From an uncultured Roseovarius sp. (GTDB lineage Bacteria; Pseudomonadota; Alphaproteobacteria; Rhodobacterales; Rhodobacteraceae), in assembly GCF_947259555.1 (NCBI RefSeq), contig NZ_CAMYMD010000076.1, forward strand, positions 1 to 43,974: a stretch of 43,974 nucleotides of DNA, read 5' to 3'. The notes beneath the pieces are model-generated. The model saw only the letters and a program-made list of their open reading frames with translations, ran no database searches and was not told where the DNA came from. Within the stretch, counting starts at the first letter, position 1. Every line of letters begins with the position of its first letter. A program made the position numbers and the translations under genes. Positions 16,943 to 26,808 of this stretch are shown here, piece after piece.

Positions 16943-18596
16943 CCATCTGCTCGGTGCTTCCACCGCAGGCGCGCACCTCGGCCCCGTTGGGCATTTTGAA
17001 ACCCTCTTTGCGCTCGGTCGCGCGGTCCTTCATCTGGGCGCGCACCGCCACGCGGCGCTCGGCGGCACGGGCGGCACGGTCGGCGCTGGCCTCCCAATCC
17101 TCCATCTGTGCCTCGGCGATGGTGCGGGTCTCGTCAAAGTCGAACGTGACCTTGTTCTTGGTCTGCGGGCCCCAGTATCCGGCCTTGCCAAGATCATAGA
17201 AGGTGCGGGAAAAGCCTGCCTTGAGAAACGCCTTGAGACAGCCCAGCAGGTAACGCCGCCGATAACCGGTGCCGCGCCACGGGTAATGAAACAGCGCCTT
17301 GCGCATGTAGAAGCGGCGGTAGTTCTTCATCACCCCGTCCAGCAACTCGCCGCGCGTCATGGTGGCGGGTTTCATGATCGGGGTGACGAAGTTGTATTTC
17401 GAGAAATCGAAAATCTCGACCCGATCGCGCAACTCCTGAAAGAGCGGCGTGAAGGGCCATGGCGTATACATCGCCCAGTTTGCCAGATCCGGCTGCCAGT
17501 CCCACGCCATCTGAAAGGTTTCCTCCAGCGTCTCGGGCGTCTCATTATCAAGCCCGACGATGAACTGCGCCTCGGTGAAGATATCGGCCTCGCGCAGCAG
17601 GCGGATCGCCTCCTTGTTTTCCTCGACCCTGGTTTCCTTGTTGAACTGGTCGAGTTTCAACTGCGCCGCCGCCTCGGTGCCAAGGCTGACATGCACCAAC
17701 CCCGCCTTACGGTAGAACGCCAGCAGGTCACGGTCGCGGTAGATGTCCGTGACGCGGGTGTTGATGCCCCATTGCACGCGGGCAGGCAGGTCGCGCTTGA
17801 TCAGCTCTTCGCAGAACTGGACGAATTTCTTCTTGTTGATGGTCGGTTCCTCGTCAGCGAGGATGAAAAACCCGACGCCGTGGTTGTTCACCAGATTCTC
17901 GATCTCATCGACGACCTTTTTGGGGTCGCGCACGCGGTAATCGCGCCAGAATTTCCATTGTGAGCAGAACGAGCAGGTGAACGGACAGCCGCGCGCCATG
18001 TTGGGGATGGCGACGCGCTTGCCCAGGGGCACGTAGATGTATTTCTCCCATTCCAGAAGCGACCAGTCGGGATTGATCGAATCGAGGTCCTTGACCGTGG
18101 CCGCCGCCGGGGTGGCCTTGATCGTGTCACCGTCGAGATAGGCCAGCCCCTTGATCGCGCCGCGCGCGGCGGGCCATTCGCCCTGATCGACGGCGCGGAT
18201 GAGGTTGAGAAAGATCTCCTCACCCTCGCCGCGCACGATCACATCCACCCAAGGGGCCTCGGACAACACCTGTTTATACATGAACGTGGCATGCACGCCG
18301 CCGAGGACACGGAGCGCGTCCGGTACTTCCTCCTGTGCGAGTTTGAGAATATTTTCGGCTACGTAGATCGACGGGGTGATCGCGGTGACGCCGATGACAT
18401 CGGGCTGCAACGCGTGCAGGCGGGCGCGCAGGGTGTCGTCGTCCAGATGATTGGTCATCGCGTCGATGAAGGTGACATCGTCATAACCCGCATCGCGCAA
18501 GTGCCCTGCGAGATAGGCGACCCAGGCGGGCGGCCAGCTTCCTGCGATCTCGGCGCCGCCGGAGTGGTAATTGGGGTGGATCAGTACGATGCGCAT
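16935..18596 (-). CDS. bchE: anaerobic Mg-protoporphyrin IX monomethyl ester oxidative cyclase
   Basis: Oxygen-independent cyclase that forms ring E of bacteriochlorophyll, taking its oxygen from water. The 553-residue protein has an N-terminal cobalamin-binding-like domain (about 1-140, with [16 protein letters not shown] and VLGGVHATF) and a radical SAM core with the cluster motif C204-PFT-C208-SF-C211. The C-terminal part carries [19 protein letters not shown], typical of BchE. The first conserved residues [14 protein letters not shown] fix the ATG at 18596, eight codons inside the longest frame, behind GGGAGGCACC. It is cotranscribed with bchJ. The upstream region carries PpsR/CrtJ- and FnrL-like sites, as expected for a gene needed when oxygen is low. 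An organism with BchE often has the aerobic cyclase AcsF as well; none is seen here. Confidence 0.95.
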   Translation of the reverse strand: MRIVLIHPNYHSGGAEIAGSWPPAWVAYLAGHLRDAGYDDVTFIDAMTNHLDDDTLRARLHALQPDVIGVTAITPSIYVAENILKLAQEEVPDALRVLGGVHATFMYKQVLSEAPWVDVIVRGEGEEIFLNLIRAVDQGEWPAARGAIKGLAYLDGDTIKATPAAATVKDLDSINPDWSLLEWEKYIYVPLGKRVAIPNMARGCPFTCSFCSQWKFWRDYRVRDPKKVVDEIENLVNNHGVGFFILADEEPTINKKKFVQFCEELIKRDLPARVQWGINTRVTDIYRDRDLLAFYRKAGLVHVSLGTEAAAQLKLDQFNKETRVEENKEAIRLLREADIFTEAQFIVGLDNETPETLEETFQMAWDWQPDLANWAMYTPWPFTPLFQELRDRVEIFDFSKYNFVTPIMKPATMTRGELLDGVMKNYRRFYMRKALFHYPWRGTGYRRRYLLGCLKAFLKAGFSRTFYDLGKAGYWGPQTKNKVTFDFDETRTIAEAQMEDWEASADRAARAAERRVAVRAQMKDRATERKEGFKMPNGAEVRACGGSTEQMDA

Positions 18597-18614
18597 GGTG
18601 GTGCCTCCCTGTTC

Positions 18615-18632
18615 TGTCAACTCAGGCTATCA
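18615..18632. promoter_or_regulatory. imperfect second PpsR/CrtJ-like palindrome
   Basis: TGT-N12-TCA differs by one base from the TGT-N12-ACA consensus. It lies 7 bases from the exact site at 18640-18657, close to the spacing known for cooperative binding at bchC-type promoters. It would sit between the promoter core and the bchE start. Confidence 0.45.
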
Positions 18633-18639
18633 AAGAATA

Positions 18640-18657
18640 TGTCTAGTTTAGTTGACA
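18640..18657. promoter_or_regulatory. PpsR/CrtJ binding palindrome, TGT-N12-ACA
   Basis: An exact TGT-N12-ACA match lies 44 bases upstream of bchE. PpsR/CrtJ represses bacteriochlorophyll and carotenoid genes under oxygen or light through this motif. Its AT-rich core and its position beside a bch gene support the call; binding itself is inferred. Confidence 0.75.
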
Positions 18658-18665
18658 TACATCAA
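18652..18665. promoter_or_regulatory. FnrL-like box, TTGAC-N4-ATCAA
   Basis: This matches the FNR consensus TTGAT-N4-ATCAA with one change. It shares six bases with the PpsR palindrome. If it activates from -41.5, the bchE start site would fall near 18617, leaving a leader of about 20 bases. Regulation of bchE by FnrL is known in Rhodobacter, which fits. Confidence 0.65.
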
Positions 18666-18761
18666 ACCGCTCCGGTGCGGCGCTGTGCGAGAGGGGCGTT
18701 GCCCTGCGGCGCATCACCGGATAAAAGGCGGCAGATTTCCGAAGATGCAGGAGAAGGCACC

Positions 18762-19502
18762 ATGGCCGGCCATTCCAAATGGGCGAATATTCAACACCGC
18801 AAGGGGCGGCAGGATGCTGTCCGGGCCAAGCTCTTTTCGAAGTTCTCAAAGGAGATCACGGTCGCGGCCAAGATGGGCGATCCGGACCCGGACAAGAACC
18901 CGCGCCTGCGGCTTGCGATCAAGGAAGCCAAGGCGCAATCCATGCCCAAGGACAATATCGAGCGCGCCATCAAGAAGGCGAGCGGCGGCGATGCCGAGGA
19001 TTACGAGGAAATCCGCTATGAGGGCTATGGCCCCAACGGGGTCGCGGTGATTGTCGAGGCGATGACCGACAACCGCAATCGCACCGCGTCGACCGTGCGT
19101 TCGACCTTTACCAAGAACGGCGGCAATCTGGGCGAGACCGGCAGTGTCGGCTTCATGTTCGAGCGTAAGGGTGAGGTGACCTATCCGGCGGAGGTGGGCG
19201 ACGCCGATACGGTGATGATGGCCGCGATCGAGGCGGGCGCCGAGGATGTCGAAAGCAGCGAGGATGGTCACGTGATCTGGTGTGCCGATACCGATCTCAA
19301 TGATGTGGCGACCGTGCTAGAGGAGGAATTGGGCGAGAGCACTTCGACCAAGCTGGTTTGGAAACCCACCACGACGACCGAGATGGACCTCGAGAATATG
19401 CAAAAGCTTATGAAGCTGATCGAGGCGCTGGAGGATGACGACGACGTGCAGCGCGTCACCACCAATTTCGAGGCCTCCGACGAGGTGATGGAACAGCTTT
19501 GA
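18762..19502 (+). CDS. yebC: YebC/PmpR-family translation or transcription regulator
   Basis: A 246-residue member of the YebC family, the usual length. The start [18 protein letters not shown] is the family's invariant N-terminus, and AGGAGAAGG lies just before the ATG at 18762; longer upstream reading in the same frame would cross the bchE promoter and is not supported. Further family segments are [22 protein letters not shown] (read at about 111-132) and the C-terminal acidic helix [15 protein letters not shown]. YebC proteins have been described as DNA-binding regulators, and some members relieve ribosome stalling at proline runs; which applies here is unknown. It is divergent from bchE and probably single-gene. 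Confidence 0.93.
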   Translation: MAGHSKWANIQHRKGRQDAVRAKLFSKFSKEITVAAKMGDPDPDKNPRLRLAIKEAKAQSMPKDNIERAIKKASGGDAEDYEEIRYEGYGPNGVAVIVEAMTDNRNRTASTVRSTFTKNGGNLGETGSVGFMFERKGEVTYPAEVGDADTVMMAAIEAGAEDVESSEDGHVIWCADTDLNDVATVLEEELGESTSTKLVWKPTTTTEMDLENMQKLMKLIEALEDDDDVQRVTTNFEASDEVMEQL

Positions 19503-19524
19503 CGGTCGGGCGGGCTGAGCTGTC

Positions 19525-19830
19525 TCAGACTGCGGTTGATGGTCCGAAATCTTGAAAAGATTTCGGTCCGATTTCTTTTGAAGAAATCGGTGTGAGGGCG
19601 GGGGTAAGCCAGCGGACGGGCCCGCGGTTGCAGAAGATCACGATCTGGCCGGAGTTTTCCGCCACCTGAAACCCGCGCCGGTGGATTTCACGCATGAACA
19701 GGTCCATCCCCGCAAACCGCTCCACATCCCGTTTCTTGCGCCGGATCACGGTGCCTTGTTGCACGGATTTTGAGGTGAAGAGGTCATGCAGCCAGATCTC
19801 GGGCGTGAGGGGAGAGTTTCGGTTTCGCAT
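19525..19830 (-). CDS. small conserved Rhodobacteraceae protein
   Basis: A 101-residue basic protein that I recognise only as a roseobacter-type conserved protein of unknown function, sometimes mislabelled as phosphoribosylanthranilate isomerase because of gene neighbourhood elsewhere. Visible is SPLTPEIWLHDLFTSKSVQQ, an RRKKRDVERF basic patch, then RRGFQVAENSGQIVIFCN, suggesting a small alpha/beta domain. It has no membrane segment. The last 20 or so codons run across two perfect tandem hairpins (19544-19590), so the original C-terminus may have been shorter and extended by the repeats. It is convergent with yebC, with 22 bases between stops. Confidence 0.65.
   Translation of the reverse strand: MRNRNSPLTPEIWLHDLFTSKSVQQGTVIRRKKRDVERFAGMDLFMREIHRRGFQVAENSGQIVIFCNRGPVRWLTPALTPISSKEIGPKSFQDFGPSTAV
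19544..19590. repeat. two tandem perfect hairpins at the yebC 3' end
   Basis: The first is CCGAAATCTT-GAA-AAGATTTCGG (19544-19566). The second is CCGATTTCTT-TTG-AAGAAATCGG (19568-19590). Each has a 10-bp stem and 3-base loop, and one base separates them. They could stop transcription from both convergent genes, or be copies of a REP-like element; they also encode the tail of the small protein. Confidence 0.7.
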
Positions 19831-19918
19831 GACGCGAGGATGCGGGACGGTTGGTTAAGGGGAGGTTAAGGGACGTGGGGTGGGTGATGCCTCGCCATTT
19901 CATGAAACGGCCAGTATT

Positions 19919-19950
19919 GGTGGGTTGGAACCCCACCCTACGCTTTGTAG
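19919..19950. repeat. REP-like inverted repeat upstream of the DUF2971 gene
   Basis: GGTGGG-TTGGAAC-CCCACC followed by CTACG resembles the dispersed repeat of the GTAGGGTGGGTT..AACCCACC kind seen in many proteobacteria. It stands at the left border of the AT-rich DUF2971 segment. Copy number in the genome is unknown. Confidence 0.45.
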
Positions 19951-20063
19951 GATTGGATTTCCGACTAGGCGGTCGGCTGATGAACGAGTTGGGCAGGGTT
20001 TCATTGAAATTTCGGGCGTGCTTAGGTCATCTGCTTGCACCGAATAACGCTCAGAGGATCCAA

Positions 20064-21032
20064 ATGAATTTTGAAGCGATTTGGCAAGATTACTGGAAAA
20101 TGCTCTATTCGGATTTGGAGCAAGAAAACGAATTCCCTGAAGTATCTCCGCTTCTGTGCCACTACACTTCGATGCAGAATCTCGAAAACATACTAGCGGG
20201 CGAAGAAGTTTGGCTATCAAATCCTTTGTATATGAATGACCTTGAAGAGGTAAGGTTCGGTGTCAACACCGGGTTTGACTTAGTGATGAAAGATGACGGA
20301 ATCCGTTCAGCGCTAGGTTCAGACGAACGAGCAGAGCGATTTTTCAACACTTTCGCTGAAAGTTATGATGAATACGCTCGGGAGCATGTCCTAGACCTAT
20401 ACGTAATGTGCTTCTCGATACATGAAGATGATGATCAAGATGGTCGACTATCAATGTGGCGGGGATATGGGCAGAACGGTAAGGGAGCAGCAGTTGTCTT
20501 CGACACATCGAAGGTGAAAGCAATGGAGAATAGCCCGCTTGCTCTTGCACCCGTTCACTATGCCAGTGTTGAAGATCGAATTGCACGTTTTGATGTAAAA
20601 ATTCAAGAAGTTGCGCACTTTCTGGAAAATAACAGAGTGCCGTTGGAATATGTACATGCGACGGCTCAAGCGCTCTTCCAGCGGATTTGTTTGTATGCGG
20701 TGTTTTCTAAGCACATTGGATTTAAAGAGGAAAATGAATGGCGGTTAGTCTATTTGAAGGACCGTGATCTTGGTAACGCTTTGCATCCATATTTTAGCTA
20801 CTTAAACGGGTCTGACGGTATTCAACCCAAGTTAAAGCTTCCAATGGGTGCGATACCGGGCGTTATAAGCGATGAGTTTCGCTTATCCGATGTAGTGCAT
20901 TCTATTATTATCGGTCCAAGCGCTTCTTCTCCTTTAACTCAAGCATCAATCAAACGCATGTTGACAGCAAGAAACAAACCCGAACTGATCGAAAGGTTGC
21001 GGATGTCGAGTATTCCTTTCCGTGCCACATAG
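20064..21032 (+). CDS. DUF2971 domain protein, probably horizontally acquired
   Basis: A 322-residue DUF2971 protein of unknown function. Signatures are LCHYTSMQNLENILAGEEVWLSNP (32-55 region), the NDLEEVRFG segment, YVMCFSIHEDDDQDGRLSMWRGYG and NEWRLVYL. The repeated pattern of HYT, SMW-YG and EWR is the family's hallmark and has been compared with small-molecule or ADP-ribose binding folds, but no activity is established. Base use is clearly AT-richer than both neighbours, with many codons ending in A or T, a sign of transfer. AGAGGATC precedes the ATG at 20064. The stop lies one base from the uvrB stop, so the insertion ends exactly at uvrB. DUF2971 genes often sit in variable or defence-rich regions, but no partner gene is seen here. 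Confidence 0.8.
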   Translation: MNFEAIWQDYWKMLYSDLEQENEFPEVSPLLCHYTSMQNLENILAGEEVWLSNPLYMNDLEEVRFGVNTGFDLVMKDDGIRSALGSDERAERFFNTFAESYDEYAREHVLDLYVMCFSIHEDDDQDGRLSMWRGYGQNGKGAAVVFDTSKVKAMENSPLALAPVHYASVEDRIARFDVKIQEVAHFLENNRVPLEYVHATAQALFQRICLYAVFSKHIGFKEENEWRLVYLKDRDLGNALHPYFSYLNGSDGIQPKLKLPMGAIPGVISDEFRLSDVVHSIIIGPSASSPLTQASIKRMLTARNKPELIERLRMSSIPFRAT

Positions 21033-21033
21033 C

Positions 21034-23232
21034 CTACCGCCCCCGCCGCTTCACATTCCCCCCGCGCTGCCCCGGCCGCCCCGCCGTTGACCGCCCGCGT
21101 GAGCCCACGGCGGCGTCGCTTGCCTTCTCAACGGCCTGTTGCCGCGCCAGTGGATCGTCGGCCACCGCCAGATCCACCGCCTCCAGCCGCTTGACCTCAT
21201 CCCGCAGGCGGGCGGCCTCTTCGAATTCCAAATTTTCGGCGGCCTTGCGCATGTCGGTGCGCAGCCCTTCCAGCACCGCTTGCAGGTTGGCCCCGGCCAT
21301 CGGCTTGTCGACGCGTGCCGTCACGCGGTTCATGTCCACGTCGCCCTTGTAGAGCCCCTGCAGGATGTCATCGACATTCTTGCGGATCGTGGCGGGGGTG
21401 ATGCCGTGTTCCTCGTTATAGGCGATCTGCTTGGCGCGGCGGCGGTCGGTTTCGTCCATCGCGCGCTGCATCGAGCCGGTGATGCGGTCGGCATACATAA
21501 TCACGCGGCCGTCGGCGTTGCGCGCGGCGCGGCCGATGGTCTGGATGAGCGAGGTTTCCGAGCGCAGAAAGCCCTCCTTGTCCGCATCTAGAATGGCCAC
21601 CAGCCCGCATTCGGGGATATCGAGCCCCTCGCGCAGGAGGTTGATGCCGATCAGCACGTCGAAGGCGCCGAGGCGCAGGTCGCGCAGGATCTCGATCCGC
21701 TCGATCGTGTCGATATCGGAATGCATGTAGCGCACGCGGATGCCCTGTTCGTGCAGGTATTCGGTCAGGTCCTCGGCCATGCGCTTGGTCAGCGTGGTGC
21801 AGAGCGTGCGATAGCCCGCCTCGGCCACCCGGCGCACCTCGTCCAGCAAGTCATCGACCTGGGTGTCGACGGGGCGGATTTCGACCTGCGGATCGAGAAG
21901 CCCGGTGGGGCGGATCACCTGCTCGGTGAAGACGCCGCCGGTCTGCTCCATCTCCCACGCGGCGGGGGTGGCGGAGACAAAGACCGATTGCGGGCGCATC
22001 GCGTTCCATTCCTCGAACTTGAGGGGGCGGTTGTCCATGCAGGAGGGCAGGCGAAAGCCATGTTCGGCCAGGGTGAACTTGCGCCGGTAGTCGCCCTTGT
22101 ACATGCCGCCGATCTGCGGGACCGAGACGTGGGATTCGTCGGCGAAGACGATGGCGGTGTCGGGGATGAATTCAAAGAGGGTGGGGGGCGGCTCGCCGGG
22201 GGCGCGTCCGGTGAGGTAACGTGAATAGTTCTCGATGCCGTTGCAGACGCCGGTTGCCTCCAGCATCTCCAGATCGAACTGCGTGCGCTGTTCCAGCCGC
22301 TGTGCCTCTAGCAGCTTGCCTTCTCCGACCAGTTGGTCGAGGCGCTGACGCAGCTCTTTTTTGATGCCGATGATGGCCTGCTGCATGGTCGGCTTGGGTG
22401 TGACGTAATGCGAGTTGGCATAGACGCGGATCTGATCGAACGTGCCGGTCTTTTCACCGGTGAGCGGGTCGAACTCGGTAATCTGCTCCAGCTCTTCGCC
22501 AAAGAATGACAACCGCCAGGCGCGGTCTTCGAGGTGGGCGGGAAAGATTTCGAGACTGTCGCCACGCACCCGGAACGAGCCGCGTTGAAAGGCCTGATCG
22601 TTTCGCTTGTATTGCTGGGCCACGAGATCGGCCATGATCGCGCGCTGGTCATAGCTCTCGCCGGCCTTGAGATCCTGGGTCATGGCGCCATAGGTCTCGA
22701 CGCTGCCGATACCGTAGATGCAGCTGACCGAGGCGACGATGATCACATCGTCACGCTCCAGCAGCGCGCGGGTGGCCGAGTGGCGCATCCGGTCGATCTG
22801 CTCGTTGATCTGGGATTCCTTCTCGATATAGGTGTCGGAGCGGGCGACATAGGCCTCGGGCTGGTAATAGTCGTAGTAGCTGACGAAGTACTCGACAGCG
22901 TTATCGGGGAAAAATCCCTTGAATTCCCCGTAGAGCTGGGCGGCCAGCGTCTTGTTCGGGGCGAGGATGATCGCGGGGCGCTGTGTTTCCTCGATGATCT
23001 TGGCCATGGTGAAGGTCTTGCCGGTGCCGGTCGCACCCAAAAGCACCTGATCGCGTTCGCCGTCGGCTATGCCGGTTGAAAGCTCGGCGATGGCGGTGGG
23101 CTGGTCGCCCGCCGGCTCGAACACGGTGGCGAGTTGAAATTGCTTGCCGCCTTCGAGTTTGTCACGGGCCGTCACGTCCGGTGCCGGATGGCTCAGGACC
23201 GGGGCGGTCTTGTCGGAATGGGCATAGGGCAT
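21034..23232 (-). CDS. uvrB: excinuclease ABC subunit B
   Basis: Damage-verifying helicase-like subunit of UvrABC nucleotide excision repair; cytoplasmic. The 732-residue protein has Walker A GATGTGKT (66-73), the beta-hairpin region [28 protein letters not shown], helicase motifs [19 protein letters not shown] and QTIGRAARN, and a C-terminal UVR domain ([18 protein letters not shown]) that binds UvrC. All expected domains are present. The ATG at 23232 has AAAGGA upstream; the longer frame begins in the promoter region. The last 40 residues are a basic, low-complexity tail ending RRGR, typical of roseobacters. It is a single gene, convergent with the DUF2971 gene. Confidence 0.97.
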   Translation of the reverse strand: MPYAHSDKTAPVLSHPAPDVTARDKLEGGKQFQLATVFEPAGDQPTAIAELSTGIADGERDQVLLGATGTGKTFTMAKIIEETQRPAIILAPNKTLAAQLYGEFKGFFPDNAVEYFVSYYDYYQPEAYVARSDTYIEKESQINEQIDRMRHSATRALLERDDVIIVASVSCIYGIGSVETYGAMTQDLKAGESYDQRAIMADLVAQQYKRNDQAFQRGSFRVRGDSLEIFPAHLEDRAWRLSFFGEELEQITEFDPLTGEKTGTFDQIRVYANSHYVTPKPTMQQAIIGIKKELRQRLDQLVGEGKLLEAQRLEQRTQFDLEMLEATGVCNGIENYSRYLTGRAPGEPPPTLFEFIPDTAIVFADESHVSVPQIGGMYKGDYRRKFTLAEHGFRLPSCMDNRPLKFEEWNAMRPQSVFVSATPAAWEMEQTGGVFTEQVIRPTGLLDPQVEIRPVDTQVDDLLDEVRRVAEAGYRTLCTTLTKRMAEDLTEYLHEQGIRVRYMHSDIDTIERIEILRDLRLGAFDVLIGINLLREGLDIPECGLVAILDADKEGFLRSETSLIQTIGRAARNADGRVIMYADRITGSMQRAMDETDRRRAKQIAYNEEHGITPATIRKNVDDILQGLYKGDVDMNRVTARVDKPMAGANLQAVLEGLRTDMRKAAENLEFEEAARLRDEVKRLEAVDLAVADDPLARQQAVEKASDAAVGSRGRSTAGRPGQRGGNVKRRGR

Positions 23233-23823
23233 GGCGGTGGTCCTTTGACTGAGGTTCACATTTGTTCTCTTTGAAGCGGGGTTCAAGCCCCAATGCGGGT
23301 TGCGTTCGGTTTTACCCTTGGCGCAACGAATGGGCACAGCCGATCAGAGGGATCATGATGCCCGCAGGCAGCCACGCTTTCGGGCTTGTCGGGCGCTGCA
23401 CAAGAGAGGCACCGTATGTCTGGCACCCGGCCTATGCCGATATGGTGCGGCCTCGCTCAAAGTTTGAAGACCCCGCTTGCCCACACGCTTGAGACGAATC
23501 GCCGTTGGCGGTCTTACGCAACGTCATATGTTCCCGGCGTCGGACATAGTGCCGCAGGGCGCGGGAAACGGCATGATTTTGGTTTGAGATGATCGGGTTT
23601 TTGAGGGCCAAGCCGTTCTGGATGCCGAAAATCACCAGAGAAACAAGTATGGAAAACTTTTTTACACAGTTTCAGGGGAGCGAATACAAGAAATTCACCT
23701 ATCTTTTGGTTAGTTAATAGCCCTTTGTTAATTTTTTGCGCATTTTTCGCTATTGTATCCCAAGGAGTACGGAGCCTGCCTGACTGTTCCTCAGGAGGCC
23801 CATGGGATGGAGGATTTCAAGCG
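23233..23823. other. uvrB-acs divergent intergenic region
   Basis: I see no gene in this 591-base gap. The left third (to about 23500) is GC-rich with short unsupported frames. The section 23640-23760 is strongly AT-rich and probably holds the acs promoter, though I find no confident -35/-10 pair. A hairpin lies just before the acs ribosome site. Confidence 0.6.
23774..23799 (+). promoter_or_regulatory. leader hairpin before acs
   Basis: GCCT-g-CCTGA pairs with TCAGG-AGGC around a 7-base loop, nine pairs with one bulge. It ends ten bases before the GGAGG ribosome site of acs, so it could influence ribosome access or message stability. Function is inferred. Confidence 0.35.
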
Positions 23824-25764
<1,941 letters not shown>

Positions 25765-25777
25765 GGGGGCTGTGACA

Positions 25778-26464
25778 ATGGACGGAACCAAGACAGCACA
25801 AACCGCCGCCAATCTGGTCCTGCTCGGGCCGCCGGGTGCTGGCAAGGGCACGCAGGCGCGGATGCTTCAGGACGCGTTCGGGCTGGTGCAACTCTCGACC
25901 GGAGATCTGCTGCGCGCCGCCGTCACGGCGGGCACCGACGCAGGCCAACAGGCCAAGGCAGTGATGGAGGCGGGCGATCTGGTGTCCGACGAGATCGTCA
26001 TCGCGATCCTGCGCGACCGGCTGGCTGAGCCGGACTGTGCGCAGGGCGTCATTCTCGATGGCTTTCCGCGCACCACGGTGCAGGCCGAGGCGCTGGATGG
26101 CCTGATGGCCGATCTGGGCGCAGGCATTCGTGCCGCGATCAGCCTCGAGGTGGATGACGCCGCGATGGTGACACGCATTTCCGGGCGTTCGACCTGTGCC
26201 GGCTGCGGCGAAGGGTATCACGACGTGTTCAAGACCCCCGCCGTGGAGGGCACCTGCGATAAATGCGGCGGCACTGAAATGACCCGCCGCGCCGATGACA
26301 ACGCTGAAACGGTGGAGAGCCGCCTGCGCGCCTATCACGCGCAGACCGCGCCGCTGATCGATTATTACGACGCGCGGGGCGTGCTCGTCCGCGTCGATGC
26401 CATGGCCGAGATCGGCACCGTGGCGCAAGAGCTGAACACGATCGTCAAGCAGGCGGTCGCGTAA
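25778..26464 (+). CDS. adk: adenylate kinase with zinc-type LID
   Basis: Converts ATP and AMP to two ADP, which suits its place after acs, a producer of AMP. The 228-residue protein has the P-loop GPPGAGKGT near residue 17, the AMP-binding STGDLLRAAV and DGFPRT motifs, and a long LID containing Cys-X2-Cys and a second Cys-X2-Cys (CAGC and CDKC), the zinc-binding pattern of Gram-positive kinases and of the Paracoccus enzyme. The ATG at 25778 is preferred; a GTG at 25772 is possible, with GAGGGGG upstream. Most proteobacterial adk genes sit in the ribosomal protein operon, so this may be a second copy. Confidence 0.93.
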   Translation: MDGTKTAQTAANLVLLGPPGAGKGTQARMLQDAFGLVQLSTGDLLRAAVTAGTDAGQQAKAVMEAGDLVSDEIVIAILRDRLAEPDCAQGVILDGFPRTTVQAEALDGLMADLGAGIRAAISLEVDDAAMVTRISGRSTCAGCGEGYHDVFKTPAVEGTCDKCGGTEMTRRADDNAETVESRLRAYHAQTAPLIDYYDARGVLVRVDAMAEIGTVAQELNTIVKQAVA

Positions 26465-26476
26465 GGGAAGGCCCGC

Positions 26477-26493
26477 GCCGGGATGGTCCCGGC
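26477..26493 (+). repeat. hairpin after adk
   Basis: A GCCGGGA-TGG-TCCCGGC perfect 7-bp stem lies 12 bases after the adk stop and before the DUF4212 gene. There is no T run, so it may be an attenuator or processing site and not a complete terminator. Confidence 0.35.
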
Positions 26494-26533
26494 CCGGTCA
26501 GGAGGAAACCTTTGACAAAAGGGAGGACACGCT

Positions 26534-26794
26534 TTGTCCGATAAGGAAGCCGCAAAGGCATATTGGAAAACCAATGTGCGCATCATTCTCTGGAGCCTGG
26601 TGATCTGGGCTCTGGTCTCGTTCGGGTTCGGCATTCTGTTGCGCCCCATGTTGTCGGGGATCGCCGTGGGCGGCACCGACCTTGGGTTCTGGTTCGCACA
26701 GCAAGGCTCGATCCTGGTCTTTCTGGCGCTGATCTTCTTCTACGCCTGGCGGATGAACAAACTCGATGCCGAACACGGCGTCGGTGAAGAATAA
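26534..26794 (+). CDS. DUF4212 small subunit of sodium:solute symporter
   Basis: An 86-residue protein with two hydrophobic helices (about 17-37 and 49-69) of the DUF4212 family, also called the sodium/substrate symporter small subunit. It nearly always precedes a VC_2705-type SSS symporter, as here with a 14-base gap, and is thought to assist or regulate it. The N-terminus (AKAYWKTNVRI) and the C-terminal FFYAWRMNKLD are family-typical. The start appears to be TTG at 26534, nine bases after GGGAGG; no better ATG exists in frame. Confidence 0.85.
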   Translation: MSDKEAAKAYWKTNVRIILWSLVIWALVSFGFGILLRPMLSGIAVGGTDLGFWFAQQGSILVFLALIFFYAWRMNKLDAEHGVGEE

Positions 26795-26808
26795 GGGAGC
26801 CGGGGACA

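Noticed and set aside
18291..18761. N-terminal extension of yebC by 157 codons
   Set aside because: It would cross the bchE promoter and its regulatory sites; the invariant family N-terminus and a ribosome site mark 18762.
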